From Thermoleophilum album (GTDB lineage: Bacteria > Actinomycetota > Thermoleophilia > Solirubrobacterales > Thermoleophilaceae), in contig NZ_CP066171.1 of assembly GCF_028867705.1 (NCBI RefSeq), positions 1,922,001 through 1,986,000 on the forward strand: a stretch of DNA of 64,000 nt. The letters are read 5' to 3'. A program made the position numbers and the translations under genes. Of this stretch, positions 16,214-26,759 are shown piece by piece. Within the stretch, counting starts at the first letter, position 1; every line of letters begins with the position of its first letter. Under the pieces are notes generated by a model, which saw only the letters and a program-made list of their open reading frames with translations, was not told the DNA's origin and did not search any database.

Positions 16214-17836
16214 ATGTTCGGTAAGTCGTTGAGGCCCTGGCCACCCAGCGCGCACAAACGCGCGCCAACCGCTGCGTCGGTCGGCGTCATCGCGGCGCTG
16301 GTAGCGGCCGTCCTTGTGCGCTTTTCGACGCTCGCGCTCGACAGCCTTTGGTTCGACGAGGCGCAGACGGTCCGCTTGCTGCGCATGCCGCTCGGCGAGA
16401 TGCTCGCCGCCGTCGGCCGCGAGGAGTCGACGCCTCCGCTCTATTACGTGCTCGCCCGGGCGTGGACGAGCTTGTTCGGGGACAGCGAGGCGGGGCTGCG
16501 CTCGCTGTCGGCTTTGGCAGGGGTGCTCACCGTCCCGGCCGGCGCCGCGCTCGCCCGAGAACTCGGCTCGCGAACCGCGGCGGCGGCGTGCGCGGCCCTC
16601 GTCTGCGTGTCACCGCTGCTCGTCTGGTACAGCCGCGAGGCACGGAGCTACGCCCTCTACGTACTCTTCGTGACCGTTTGCCTGGCGGCTTTCGCCCGTG
16701 TGATGCGCGCCCCGGCCGCGCGCGCGGCGGGGGCGCGTTGGTCGTTCGCGCTAGCGGGCGCGCTGGCGATCGCCACCCACTGGTTCGCGCTCGCCCCGGT
16801 TCTGCTTGCCGCAGTGGCGATCGTGGCGCGCGATGCAAGAGCTGTGCGGACGCTCCCACCGCCACAGAGCGGCGGGCGCCTGCTGCGCATAGTGCCCGTC
16901 CTGCCGCTCGCGGTCGCCGTCGCGCTCGCGCCGCTGCTTTTCGAACAGCGCGCCCACGGACACACGAGCTTCATCGCCGACACCGCGCTCGGCCAGCGCC
17001 TGCTCCAGCTCGCGAAGCAAGTGCTGGTGGGGTTCGACGCACCGGTCGAGCCGGCGACGACTCTCATTGCCGGTTCTAGCTGCGCGGCTCTGGTTCTAGC
17101 CGCCCTCGCGCCGACCGGCCGGCTGCGCGCACACACAGTCCCAGCAAGCGCGCACTCGTCGGTTGCCGCTGACGGCCACCGCCCAGCACTGGCCGTAGCG
17201 TGCGTCACGGCACTGTCGGCGTGTGCGCCGGTGGCGCTCGCCCTCGTCGGTAGCGACTACCTGCTCACCCGCAACCTGGCGTGGGTCGCGATCGTGCTTG
17301 CGGCCTTGGCGGCATGCGGCGCGGCTCGCCTCGGACGTCGGATCGGCGTCGTGCTCTTTGTCGTGCTGTTCGCGGGCTCCGCGAGCGGAGTGGCCGTGCC
17401 GCTCCTCGACCCACTCGCGCAGAGACCGGACTGGCGTGGCGTTGCCGAGCTGGCGCGCGCACGTCTACCGCAGGACGGGCTGCTTTACGTAGCCGCGGAC
17501 GGGGTCGCTGCGGTGCGCTTCTACGCACCCCGCTTGCGAGTAACAGCGCTCGGATCGGGGAGCACAAACGCCGACGCAAGCGTTGCTGTCGTGATGTGCG
17601 CCGAACCGGCGCGCAAGCACGATCCCGGCGATCGGCCGCGGGTGCCCGATCCGCTCTCGCTGCCGTGTCTTGCCGCTCTGGGCGCGGCGCGAACGCCGCT
17701 TGCCGGCGACATTCCTGACGAAGGCCGCCCTACTCGCAGCTCCGCACCCCGTCCGTACGCGGCTCGATGGACGGTGGCAGCGACCTTCGAGCGGCACACG
17801 TTTGCGGCCGTCCTACTGCGTCGTGCGGGCAGCTGA
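16214..17836 (+). CDS. Membrane glycosyltransferase, ArnT/PMT-like (GT39/GT83 type)
   Basis: A 540-residue polytopic protein with about eleven hydrophobic segments. The first extracytoplasmic loop has LALDSLWFDEAQT, the Asp-Glu pair typical of dolichyl- or polyprenyl-phosphate-dependent transferases, followed by STPPLYY and WYSREARSYALY, as in the PMT_2 family. A soluble C-terminal domain starts at about residue 420. Such enzymes transfer a sugar from a polyprenyl-phosphate carrier to a protein or glycan outside the membrane. The start chosen is ATG 16214; the frame is open upstream to 16121, but that region overlaps the start of the divergent cyclase. No ribosome site is visible. The acceptor is unknown. 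Confidence 0.8.
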   Translation: MFGKSLRPWPPSAHKRAPTAASVGVIAALVAAVLVRFSTLALDSLWFDEAQTVRLLRMPLGEMLAAVGREESTPPLYYVLARAWTSLFGDSEAGLRSLSALAGVLTVPAGAALARELGSRTAAAACAALVCVSPLLVWYSREARSYALYVLFVTVCLAAFARVMRAPAARAAGARWSFALAGALAIATHWFALAPVLLAAVAIVARDARAVRTLPPPQSGGRLLRIVPVLPLAVAVALAPLLFEQRAHGHTSFIADTALGQRLLQLAKQVLVGFDAPVEPATTLIAGSSCAALVLAALAPTGRLRAHTVPASAHSSVAADGHRPALAVACVTALSACAPVALALVGSDYLLTRNLAWVAIVLAALAACGAARLGRRIGVVLFVVLFAGSASGVAVPLLDPLAQRPDWRGVAELARARLPQDGLLYVAADGVAAVRFYAPRLRVTALGSGSTNADASVAVVMCAEPARKHDPGDRPRVPDPLSLPCLAALGAARTPLAGDIPDEGRPTRSSAPRPYAARWTVAATFERHTFAAVLLRRAGS

Positions 17837-17872
17837 TCGCCGCTGGCCTCGCCCAAATCACGCCGTTTTCAC

Positions 17873-17890
17873 GCAATTTGCGGAAATTGC
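17873..17890. promoter_or_regulatory. Inverted repeat upstream of the sigma factor
   Basis: GCAATTT (17873-17879) and AAATTGC (17884-17890) are perfect 7-bp arms with a four-base spacer. The AT-rich arms stand out. It could be a regulator site for the sigma-factor gene or a weak terminator for the preceding gene; no T-run follows. Confidence 0.35.
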
Positions 17891-18023
17891 AACTGGTAAC
17901 GGGGGCGAGCTCGCCGCATTCTTATCTTCACCCGAGTGACGCTCCCCGATCCCCGGACCCCCATACCGCAGCCCACTAGGCCCAGGTTCTAGCCCCCGCG
18001 AACAAGGAGGCGGCCCCCGTCCC

Positions 18024-19403
18024 ATGCCCCCGACGAACGTGTTGCCCTTGCGTACCCGCTGCGACGGCGACCTGCGCCACGTCGCCCTGGCGCTCGTCAG
18101 ACGCCATGGTGCCGAGCTTCTCGCCTGCGCGCGCCGCTATGCACAAACCCCCGAGGACGCCGAGGACGCCTACCAGCGCGGACTCGAGATCCTGCTCACC
18201 AAGGCACCTACGACCGCTCCCGAGGAGCTTGTGCCGTGGCTCAAAACGGTCATCAAACACGAGGCGTTCGCACTGCGCCGCCAGCGCGAACGGGTTGCAC
18301 CTCTCGACGATGGCTCGCCCGACACCGCCGCCAGCTCGATCGGGCCGGCCGCCACAGTCGCGGAGGCAGCCGAACGCTACGAGCAGCTCCGACTTGGCGC
18401 CGAGGCTCTCGGGCGTTTGAAACCGCAGGAAGTGCGGGCGTTGCTCTTGCGCGCCCAGGGCCACTCCTACAAAGAGATCTGCCGCATCACGGGCTGGACC
18501 TACACGAAGGTCAACCGCTGTCTCACCGAGGGTCGTCAAGCGTTCGCTGAGCGTGTGCGCGACATCCTCGCGGGCGAGGCGTGCGCCGATCTCCGCGAAG
18601 CCCTGTCGCGTTGCGCCGATGGCGAGCTCGAGGCCAATGAAATGCGTGCACTGCGCCTTCATTTACAGGGCTGCCTCGCCTGTCGGCGCGCACTCCGCGA
18701 GTACCGGCGGGCCGCGAGCACGGTCGCTGCGCTCGTACCACCGGCGGTTGCCGACGCACCGATCGGCGGCGGCGGATCTTGGCTCGACTGGCTTGCCGCC
18801 ACGGTCGGCGAGCGCATCTCGGCGCTCGCTGTCCGCCTCCAGCCAGCGGGCGAGATCGCCACCGCCAAAAAGGCAGCGGCGATCGCAGCGTCGGCGCTCG
18901 CGGTGGCGTCGGGCGGCAGCGAACTCGCAAAGATCGCTTCGCCGCCGCAGCCGCACGTCGAGCGAGCGGCAGCGCCCCCGCGCGCACTCGGTCCTACCGC
19001 CGCGAACCAAGACGCAGACCGCTCGCGCGGCGAACAGCCGCCCGCCACACGACCTCCCTCGCACGTCGCACGAACGCTCAACGACCGAGCCGCCGAGAGC
19101 GTGCGGCCGCCCGATCCTGCCGGCGGCAGCTCGGCACAGGCGGAGTTCGGGATCGAGGCCAGCGCCAGCGATGCCGTTCGCAAGACGACGCAGACAGGCA
19201 GCGCCCGTGCCGGCCGAGTGGACCACGGCGGAAGCGGCGAAGAGGCGGGCTCGAGCAGCTCGTCCTCGCAGCCGTCACCGCCTGTCGACGCTCCGCCCGG
19301 CACCGCCGCGACCGCCGTTCCGCAACCACCGCCGAGCGCCGGTGTGTCCGGCGCGCCCGACCCCCACGAAGAACTCGCGGGGGCGTGGGCCGGCGAGTTC
19401 TGA
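18024..19403 (+). CDS. ECF-like sigma factor with fused zinc finger and disordered tail
   Basis: A 459-residue fusion. Residues 18-95 form a sigma-70 region 2 domain (LLACARRYAQTPEDAEDAYQ and WLKTVIKHEAF) and 125-180 a region 4 helix-turn-helix (RLKPQEVRALLLRAQGHSY then ITGWTYTKVNRCL). Residues 190-225 resemble an anti-sigma zinc finger, with His213, Cys217 and Cys220 in HxxxCxxC spacing and Cys197 upstream. A short hydrophobic Ala-rich stretch lies at about 290-308, too weak to call a membrane helix with confidence. The last 150 residues are Pro/Ser/Ala-rich and low complexity. AAGGAGG precedes the ATG by 13 bases. No separate anti-sigma gene adjoins it, so the finger may regulate the sigma domains in cis. 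Confidence 0.82.
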   Translation: MPPTNVLPLRTRCDGDLRHVALALVRRHGAELLACARRYAQTPEDAEDAYQRGLEILLTKAPTTAPEELVPWLKTVIKHEAFALRRQRERVAPLDDGSPDTAASSIGPAATVAEAAERYEQLRLGAEALGRLKPQEVRALLLRAQGHSYKEICRITGWTYTKVNRCLTEGRQAFAERVRDILAGEACADLREALSRCADGELEANEMRALRLHLQGCLACRRALREYRRAASTVAALVPPAVADAPIGGGGSWLDWLAATVGERISALAVRLQPAGEIATAKKAAAIAASALAVASGGSELAKIASPPQPHVERAAAPPRALGPTAANQDADRSRGEQPPATRPPSHVARTLNDRAAESVRPPDPAGGSSAQAEFGIEASASDAVRKTTQTGSARAGRVDHGGSGEEAGSSSSSSQPSPPVDAPPGTAATAVPQPPPSAGVSGAPDPHEELAGAWAGEF

Positions 19404-19464
19404 AGCCTTCGCGCGCTCGCAGGCGGCTGGAGTACGCGCGGCATCGTAAGCGCCCTGCTGCACG

Positions 19465-19470
19465 TATCCT
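19465..19470 (+). promoter_or_regulatory. Leaderless -10 element (TATCCT) of the mutase gene
   Basis: TATCCT ends seven bases before the ATG at 19478. No Shine-Dalgarno lies between, so transcription probably starts at the ATG. Confidence 0.5.
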
Positions 19471-19477
19471 CTCGGCC

Positions 19478-21097
<1,620 letters not shown>

Positions 21098-21098
21098 C

Positions 21099-21803
21099 TC
21101 AGCGCTTGCGCGCGAGAAAGCAGAACTGCCCGGCGAACACGAGCTTCGCGGTGTTGACGGTCTGAGCGTCCCAGCGCGCTAGCCGGCCGAGGAGCGAGAT
21201 CGCTCTGTTGATGGGCGACTCGCGCGCCCACCAGCGTGCGAAGAAGCGCGGCATACCGAGCGCCCGCCAGACGAGCAGCGTGAAAGCGTCGATCCCGGGA
21301 CGCACCTCGGCGAGCTCGAGGCCGGCGTCGCGCAGCAACACGGCAAGACCGTAAGGCGTGTAGCCGAAGGTACTGCGCGAGTGGAACGCCTCGAGTTGCG
21401 AGACCGACCCCGCGAAGAGACCGCCGGTGCGTAGCGTGCGCGCGACCTCGGCGAGAAGCGGCGCCGGCCGCTCGACGTGCTCGAGCACCTGCTTGCAGAA
21501 GACAAGATCGAACGTTTCGTCGCCGAACGGCAAGTGCACGCCGTCGAAGGTGACGAAGGTCGCGTCGGTGCGGGTGCGCTCGGCGACCTCGGGCGAGGCG
21601 GCGACGTCCACCCCCACCCACTGCACATACGGATCGGCTGCCCTGAAGAGGTCGACCGAATCGCCGCGTCCACAGCCGAGGTCCATCACCCGCCAGGCGC
21701 GGCCGCCGCCGCAGAGAGCGGCGTACTCGTCGGCGAGCGTCTGGCGGGCGTGGTCGCGCGGGATCAGGTCGCCGAGCAGAGCGCGCAGGTCGTCACCGAG
21801 CAC
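21099..21803 (-). CDS. Class I SAM-dependent methyltransferase
   Basis: A 234-residue methyltransferase from a GTG start. It carries VMDLGCGRGDS at 39-49 (motif I), WVGVDVAAS after the second strand, and FDLVFCKQVLEHV for motif IV. The C-terminal third (FARWWARESPINRAIS) is basic and may contact a membrane or a lipid-linked substrate. It converges with the mutase gene, the two stops being one base apart. The substrate is unknown. It resembles the Methyltransf_11 group often found next to glycosyltransferases. Confidence 0.78.
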   Translation of the reverse strand: MLGDDLRALLGDLIPRDHARQTLADEYAALCGGGRAWRVMDLGCGRGDSVDLFRAADPYVQWVGVDVAASPEVAERTRTDATFVTFDGVHLPFGDETFDLVFCKQVLEHVERPAPLLAEVARTLRTGGLFAGSVSQLEAFHSRSTFGYTPYGLAVLLRDAGLELAEVRPGIDAFTLLVWRALGMPRFFARWWARESPINRAISLLGRLARWDAQTVNTAKLVFAGQFCFLARKR

Positions 21804-21911
21804 GGTCGCATTGAAACCGACCGTGCCGCGCCTCGGTGTGCTGAGGGCGCAGCGTCCTGGGCAGCGTCCTAGGAAGGTACGCGCGTCCGACGCGCGACCT
21901 AGCGTGATCGG

Positions 21912-22571
21912 TCAGTGGCCCATCATCGGGTGCGCCGCGCCGCTCGAGCCACCACCCGATTCGCTCGCGCCGTACCAGCGGTCGCGCCAGGTGCGCAACT
22001 GCTTGATCTCGGCGCTCTGGGTCTTCACGATCGCCCGCGCAATCCGCTTCAACCGAGGGTCGGAGCCGCGTCCGAGCTCGACGCGCGCCATCCTGACAGC
22101 ACCCTCGTGGTGAGGGATCATCATGTCGATGAAAGCTCGGTCGAACGGCCGCGCGCGCTCGAGCATCGGCATGTCGTGGTGCATCCCGGCCTCGTCCATC
22201 GTCATCCCGAAGCGGTGCGCACGGGGCGGACCCGGCTTGCCGCCGAAGAGATCGCGGTGGATAGCTCGCAGTGTCGCCACCTCGCGCTTTTGAGTAGCGA
22301 CGATCGCACGTGCAAGGCGCCGGATCTCTGGGTGCTCGGCGCGCTTGAGCGCAGCGCGCGCCATCTCGATGGCGCCTTCATGGTGCGGAACCATCAGCGC
22401 GATGAACTCGCGATCCGTCGCGCGCCCCGGTGCCGCAAGCCGCGTCGCTTCGCCGGTCGACCCGGAACCACAGGCGGCAAGCAGCGCTGTCACAGCGAGG
22501 GCCGATACGAGGACGCTTAGCCGCCCGACGAGAGCCAAGGTCGTCCGCCGCCGCTGACAGCGCTTGTGCAC
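21912..22571 (-). CDS. DUF305 lipoprotein
   Basis: A secreted lipoprotein with a duplicated DUF305 (ferritin-like helical) domain. The signal runs from a basic [10 protein letters not shown] to ALLAAC, the lipobox, so it should be anchored to the outer face of the membrane. The two repeats each carry the family signature: [17 protein letters not shown] and [17 protein letters not shown]. The His pairs and Met-rich linker ([15 protein letters not shown]) suggest metal, possibly copper, binding. GTG 22571 gives a normal signal length (219 residues). ATG 22634 (240 residues) is an alternative start with a longer n-region. Known DUF305 proteins occur beside copper genes; none is seen here. Confidence 0.82.
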   Translation of the reverse strand: MHKRCQRRRTTLALVGRLSVLVSALAVTALLAACGSGSTGEATRLAAPGRATDREFIALMVPHHEGAIEMARAALKRAEHPEIRRLARAIVATQKREVATLRAIHRDLFGGKPGPPRAHRFGMTMDEAGMHHDMPMLERARPFDRAFIDMMIPHHEGAVRMARVELGRGSDPRLKRIARAIVKTQSAEIKQLRTWRDRWYGASESGGGSSGAAHPMMGH

Positions 22572-22750
22572 CGTCGTGCGGACCTCGCTCAAGCGAGCTC
22601 CAGCGTCCGTTCGACTCGTGCGTCCCCCTTGCATGGTCCCACCCCGCTTTCTCTTCCTCGGACGTGCCCGCGACGCGCCCGCTCTCCCCGCCACCACACC
22701 ACCGGGAGGCGAGTCGATGTGCGGTCGCTCCCGGAAACCTCTAGCACACC

Positions 22751-22767
22751 GTACCGGGGTACCGGTA
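22751..22767. promoter_or_regulatory. Nested inverted repeats between divergent genes
   Basis: GTACC-GG-GGTAC (22751-22762) is a perfect inverted repeat. TACCGG-GGTA-CCGGTA (22752-22767) overlaps it with 6-bp arms. The site lies about 120-180 bases before the DUF305 start candidates and 123 bases before carboxyltransferase. It resembles a metal-sensor operator, though I cannot name the family. Confidence 0.4.
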
Positions 22768-22873
22768 TTAGAGAGGAGGGGTCTACGCAAATCGATGCGC
22801 CGGACCGCTCATCGCCAAGCGCCCGACTGCCTCCGCGCTCGTTCTGCGACAGCCGCCGCGACCGCCGCCTCGC

Positions 22874-22879
22874 TAGAGT
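22874..22879 (+). promoter_or_regulatory. Leaderless -10 element (TAGAGT) of carboxyltransferase
   Basis: TAGAGT ends ten bases before ATG 22890. The interval has no ribosome-binding sequence. Confidence 0.42.
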
Positions 22880-22889
22880 TTCGCGCCCG

Positions 22890-24455
<1,566 letters not shown>

Positions 24456-24461
24456 AGCGCC

Positions 24462-25835
24462 TTGCGCCCGCGAGCGGCGGCTCTCTGGCTAGCCGCTGCC
24501 GCGGTCGTCTTCGCCATAAGCGCGTTCGCCTACCCGTGGTGGGCGGACGGTCTGCACAGCGATCTGCCGACGCTACGCAGCTACGGCCTGGCGCTCGCTT
24601 CCGGCAAGCTCCCCTACCGCGAGCTGCCCTTCGAATATCCGCCGCTCGCGGCGCCGCTCTTGGCGCTGCCTGCGGTCCTCGGCGAACGCCTCTTCCACTA
24701 CGCGTTCGCCCTCTCGCAATTCGTCGCCTTCCTGATGATGGCGGGCTGCTCGAGCGCGCTGGTGCGCACGCTCGGCGGATCGGTGCGCGCGAGCGCACTC
24801 GCTCTTCTTGCTCAGCCGCTCCTCTTGGGCGCTGTGGCTTGGGTGCACTTCGACCTCTGGGGCGCCGCCCTGACCGCTGCGGCAGCGCTGTGCGTGGCGC
24901 GCGGCGCTGTGCCGCTAGCGGCCGCCGCGATCGGCGCAGGGGCGCTCGTGAAGGTGTTTCCGCTCGCAGCTGCTGCGCCGCTTGCGGGGTGGTTGTGGGT
25001 CGCACAAAAGCCCGGCGCTAGGCGCCGCCGGGCGCTGGCGAGCACGTTCGCGGTGCTCGCGCTCGTCGTCGCGATCGGAGCAGCCTGCGCGCTCCTTCTG
25101 TCCGTCGACGGAACGCTTCACTTCGTTCGCTACCAGACGGAGCGGCCGCTCGAGATCGAAAGCAGCGGCGCTACTGCCCTCGCGCTCGTGGCCCTCTTCG
25201 GTGGCGAGCCGAAGGTCGTCTTCGGCTTCGGTTCGGTCGGTGTGCGCGGCACCGGCGATGCGGAGATCGCGCTCGCCAGCGCGATCGCGGGCGTTCTCGC
25301 GATCGTCTCGCTGGCATTTGTGCCGGCGCTTGCAAGACGCGCGAGGTCGCGCACAGCCGTGGTCGGTGACAGCCGCCAAGCTCGGCGCACCCGCCGCGCC
25401 GAGAGCCGGCGCAGCGTGCCGGGACAGCGGGCTGCGAAGAGCGATGGGCGGGCAGCTTCGGGCGACGGCGACCTGCGCGCAACGGCAGCACTCCTTGTTC
25501 TCGCCGCGCCGCTGCTTCCCGTTCTCTTCGGCAAGGTGCTCTCGCCCCAGTTCCTCGTCTGGGCCTGGCCCGGCTTGGCAGTCCTCGCCGGCCTCGGTCG
25601 CTGGCGCACGTTCATGCTCGGAGCGCTGGCGCAGCTTCTCACTCTGCTCGAATTCCCCCACCGCTTCGCCGCGCTCACGCGACTCGATCCAGGGGCGGTG
25701 GCTCTCGTCGGGGTGCGCAACGTACTGCTCGCCGTCTTCCTCGCCGCGCTCGTGGGCGGCGCTTACGCTCGGCTGGCGGGCGCGAGCGAGCATGCTCGCG
25801 CGGCGGGCGCTACCGTTCCGCGCCGTGACCCGTAA
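24462..25835 (+). CDS. GT87/DUF2029-type membrane mannosyltransferase-like protein
   Basis: A 457-residue membrane protein with about ten hydrophobic helices, starting at TTG six bases after the carboxyltransferase stop. The first loop has YPWWADGLHSDLPTLRSYGLAL and LPYRELPFEYPPLAAPL, the pattern of GT87 (DUF2029) polyprenyl-phosphate-mannose transferases of actinobacteria. Lys/Arg-rich insertions fall between helices at about 285-345. It lies between two carboxylase subunit genes, and its stop overlaps the epsilon gene by 11 bases, which links it to that operon without explaining why. The sugar transfer role is family-based inference. Confidence 0.75.
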   Translation: MRPRAAALWLAAAAVVFAISAFAYPWWADGLHSDLPTLRSYGLALASGKLPYRELPFEYPPLAAPLLALPAVLGERLFHYAFALSQFVAFLMMAGCSSALVRTLGGSVRASALALLAQPLLLGAVAWVHFDLWGAALTAAAALCVARGAVPLAAAAIGAGALVKVFPLAAAAPLAGWLWVAQKPGARRRRALASTFAVLALVVAIGAACALLLSVDGTLHFVRYQTERPLEIESSGATALALVALFGGEPKVVFGFGSVGVRGTGDAEIALASAIAGVLAIVSLAFVPALARRARSRTAVVGDSRQARRTRRAESRRSVPGQRAAKSDGRAASGDGDLRATAALLVLAAPLLPVLFGKVLSPQFLVWAWPGLAVLAGLGRWRTFMLGALAQLLTLLEFPHRFAALTRLDPGAVALVGVRNVLLAVFLAALVGGAYARLAGASEHARAAGATVPRRDP

Positions 25836-26085
25836 CGGACGCGCACGGCCGACACGCCCGCAGATCGAGATCACGCAAACGGCAGCCACCGTAGAAGAGG
25901 CGGCCGCGGTGGCCGCCGCGATCGAACAGTTCTTGCGCGACACGGCGCCTGCTCCCGCGCCGCCGACCGAGCCTGTATCGCGCTGGAAGCGCACGGGTCT
26001 GCTCGAGAGCACGCAGCGGATGCCGCTCTTCCCTTCCAACTGGGGCGACCCGAACTCCTGGGGCGCAGCAGGCGGCCGGCTGTAG
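25825..26085 (+). CDS. Acyl-CoA carboxylase epsilon subunit
   Basis: An 86-residue protein read from GTG 25825, in a frame different from the surrounding long reading. It has the epsilon (PF13822) pattern: a strand QIEITQTAATVEEAAAVAAA, then an IEQFLRDTAP helix, a proline-rich linker and a C-terminal SRWKRTGLLESTQR. In actinobacterial complexes epsilon helps the beta and alpha subunits assemble. The gene is two positions after the beta subunit, and its start overlaps the previous stop by 11 bases. No ribosome site is evident, so translation may depend on coupling. The match is by eye only, but it is specific. Confidence 0.8.
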   Translation: MTRNGRARPTRPQIEITQTAATVEEAAAVAAAIEQFLRDTAPAPAPPTEPVSRWKRTGLLESTQRMPLFPSNWGDPNSWGAAGGRL

Positions 26086-26110
26086 GCGCGCCAACGCTCA
26101 ACGATCGCTC

Positions 26111-26116
26111 TAATCT
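26111..26116 (+). promoter_or_regulatory. Leaderless -10 element (TAATCT) of the rhodanese
   Basis: TAATCT ends eight bases before ATG 26125. The space between carries no ribosome-binding site. Confidence 0.42.
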
Positions 26117-26124
26117 CGCCCGCG

Positions 26125-26493
26125 ATGTCCGACAGCGCGACACAGGTACGAGAGCTCGATCCGCAAGAGGTCGCCGAGCTGCGCGATCGTGGCGAGATCG
26201 ACATTGTCGACGTGCGCTCCCCAGAGGAGCGGCGGCGCGGCGCGCTGCCCGGCAGCATTCACCGCACCGCCGACGAGCTCGCTGCCGACCCCGGCGACCT
26301 CGGCGTGTCGCGGCCGGTTGTCTTCTACTGCCGCTCGGGCGAACGGTCGACGACCGTAGCCGAGGCGTTCGCAGCGTCCGGCCGCCAGGCGATGACGCTG
26401 CGCGGCGGCCTTGTCGCGTGGGCCGAAGCGGGTTTTGAACTCGACCCGCCGGACGGCGAAGTCGCGCCCTACATCCTGATGCCGCCGCGCTGA
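26125..26493 (+). CDS. Single-domain rhodanese
   Basis: A 122-residue sulfurtransferase domain. VDVRSPEERRRGALPGS near 28-44 and VVFYCRSGERSTTVA near 64-79 include the active-site cysteine in the CRSGERS loop, so the persulfide-forming residue is present. A short C-terminal extension follows (GEVAPYILMPPR). It lies just upstream of the sulfate-assimilation operon, separated by an AT-rich promoter region, and may handle sulfane sulfur. Whether it is cotranscribed with the epsilon subunit is unclear; a TAATCT hexamer suggests its own start. Confidence 0.88.
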   Translation: MSDSATQVRELDPQEVAELRDRGEIDIVDVRSPEERRRGALPGSIHRTADELAADPGDLGVSRPVVFYCRSGERSTTVAEAFAASGRQAMTLRGGLVAWAEAGFELDPPDGEVAPYILMPPR

Positions 26494-26675
26494 GTGCGAC
26501 GCGGAGCGGCGGCGACGAGCTGGCGCGAGAAGAGTTCTGGCGCGCGGTTCGCGGGCGATTTTTCAGGTTCCGCGCCCGGCGATCCACTTCGCTAGCGCCA
26601 GCCGCGCCCGCTTCCGCTACCCGTCTGCCCGCGACGCTCGCGTCGCCGCCGGCCGGTCGCCACGCCCAAAAAACC

Positions 26676-26712
26676 TTAAAGTCGTTACCTATTTCCGACT
26701 TTGAGCTATAGT
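26676..26712 (+). promoter_or_regulatory. Promoter and inverted repeat of the sulfur operon
   Basis: TATAGT at 26707-26712 is a clear -10, with TTACCT at 26685-26690 as a possible -35 (spacer 16). TTAAAGTCG (26676-26684) and CGACTTTGA (26696-26704) form 9-bp arms with one mismatch and an 11-base spacer, flanking the -35. A bound repressor would block the promoter. The site is AT-rich in a GC-rich region. Confidence 0.55.
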
Positions 26713-26749
26713 TGGCCGTCCGCACGCCCGTAGCCGCACCCGAGCTGTC

Positions 26750-26757
26750 AGGAGGAG
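26750..26757 (+). promoter_or_regulatory. Ribosome site fixing the GTG start at 26760
   Basis: AGGAGGAG lies just before GTG 26760. The TTG at 26712, which would add 16 residues, falls inside the -10 hexamer and is unlikely to be transcribed as a start. Confidence 0.6.
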
Positions 26758-26759
26758 CA

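Noticed and set aside
26541-26563. Intrinsic terminator after the rhodanese gene (GC-rich segment followed by ATTTTT)
   Set aside because: The candidate stem is only four base pairs with poor alignment to the T-run, so I did not call it.
26712-26759. TTG 26712 as the start of sulfite reductase
   Set aside because: It lies inside the -10 hexamer TATAGT, and GTG 26760 has AGGAGGAG just before it.
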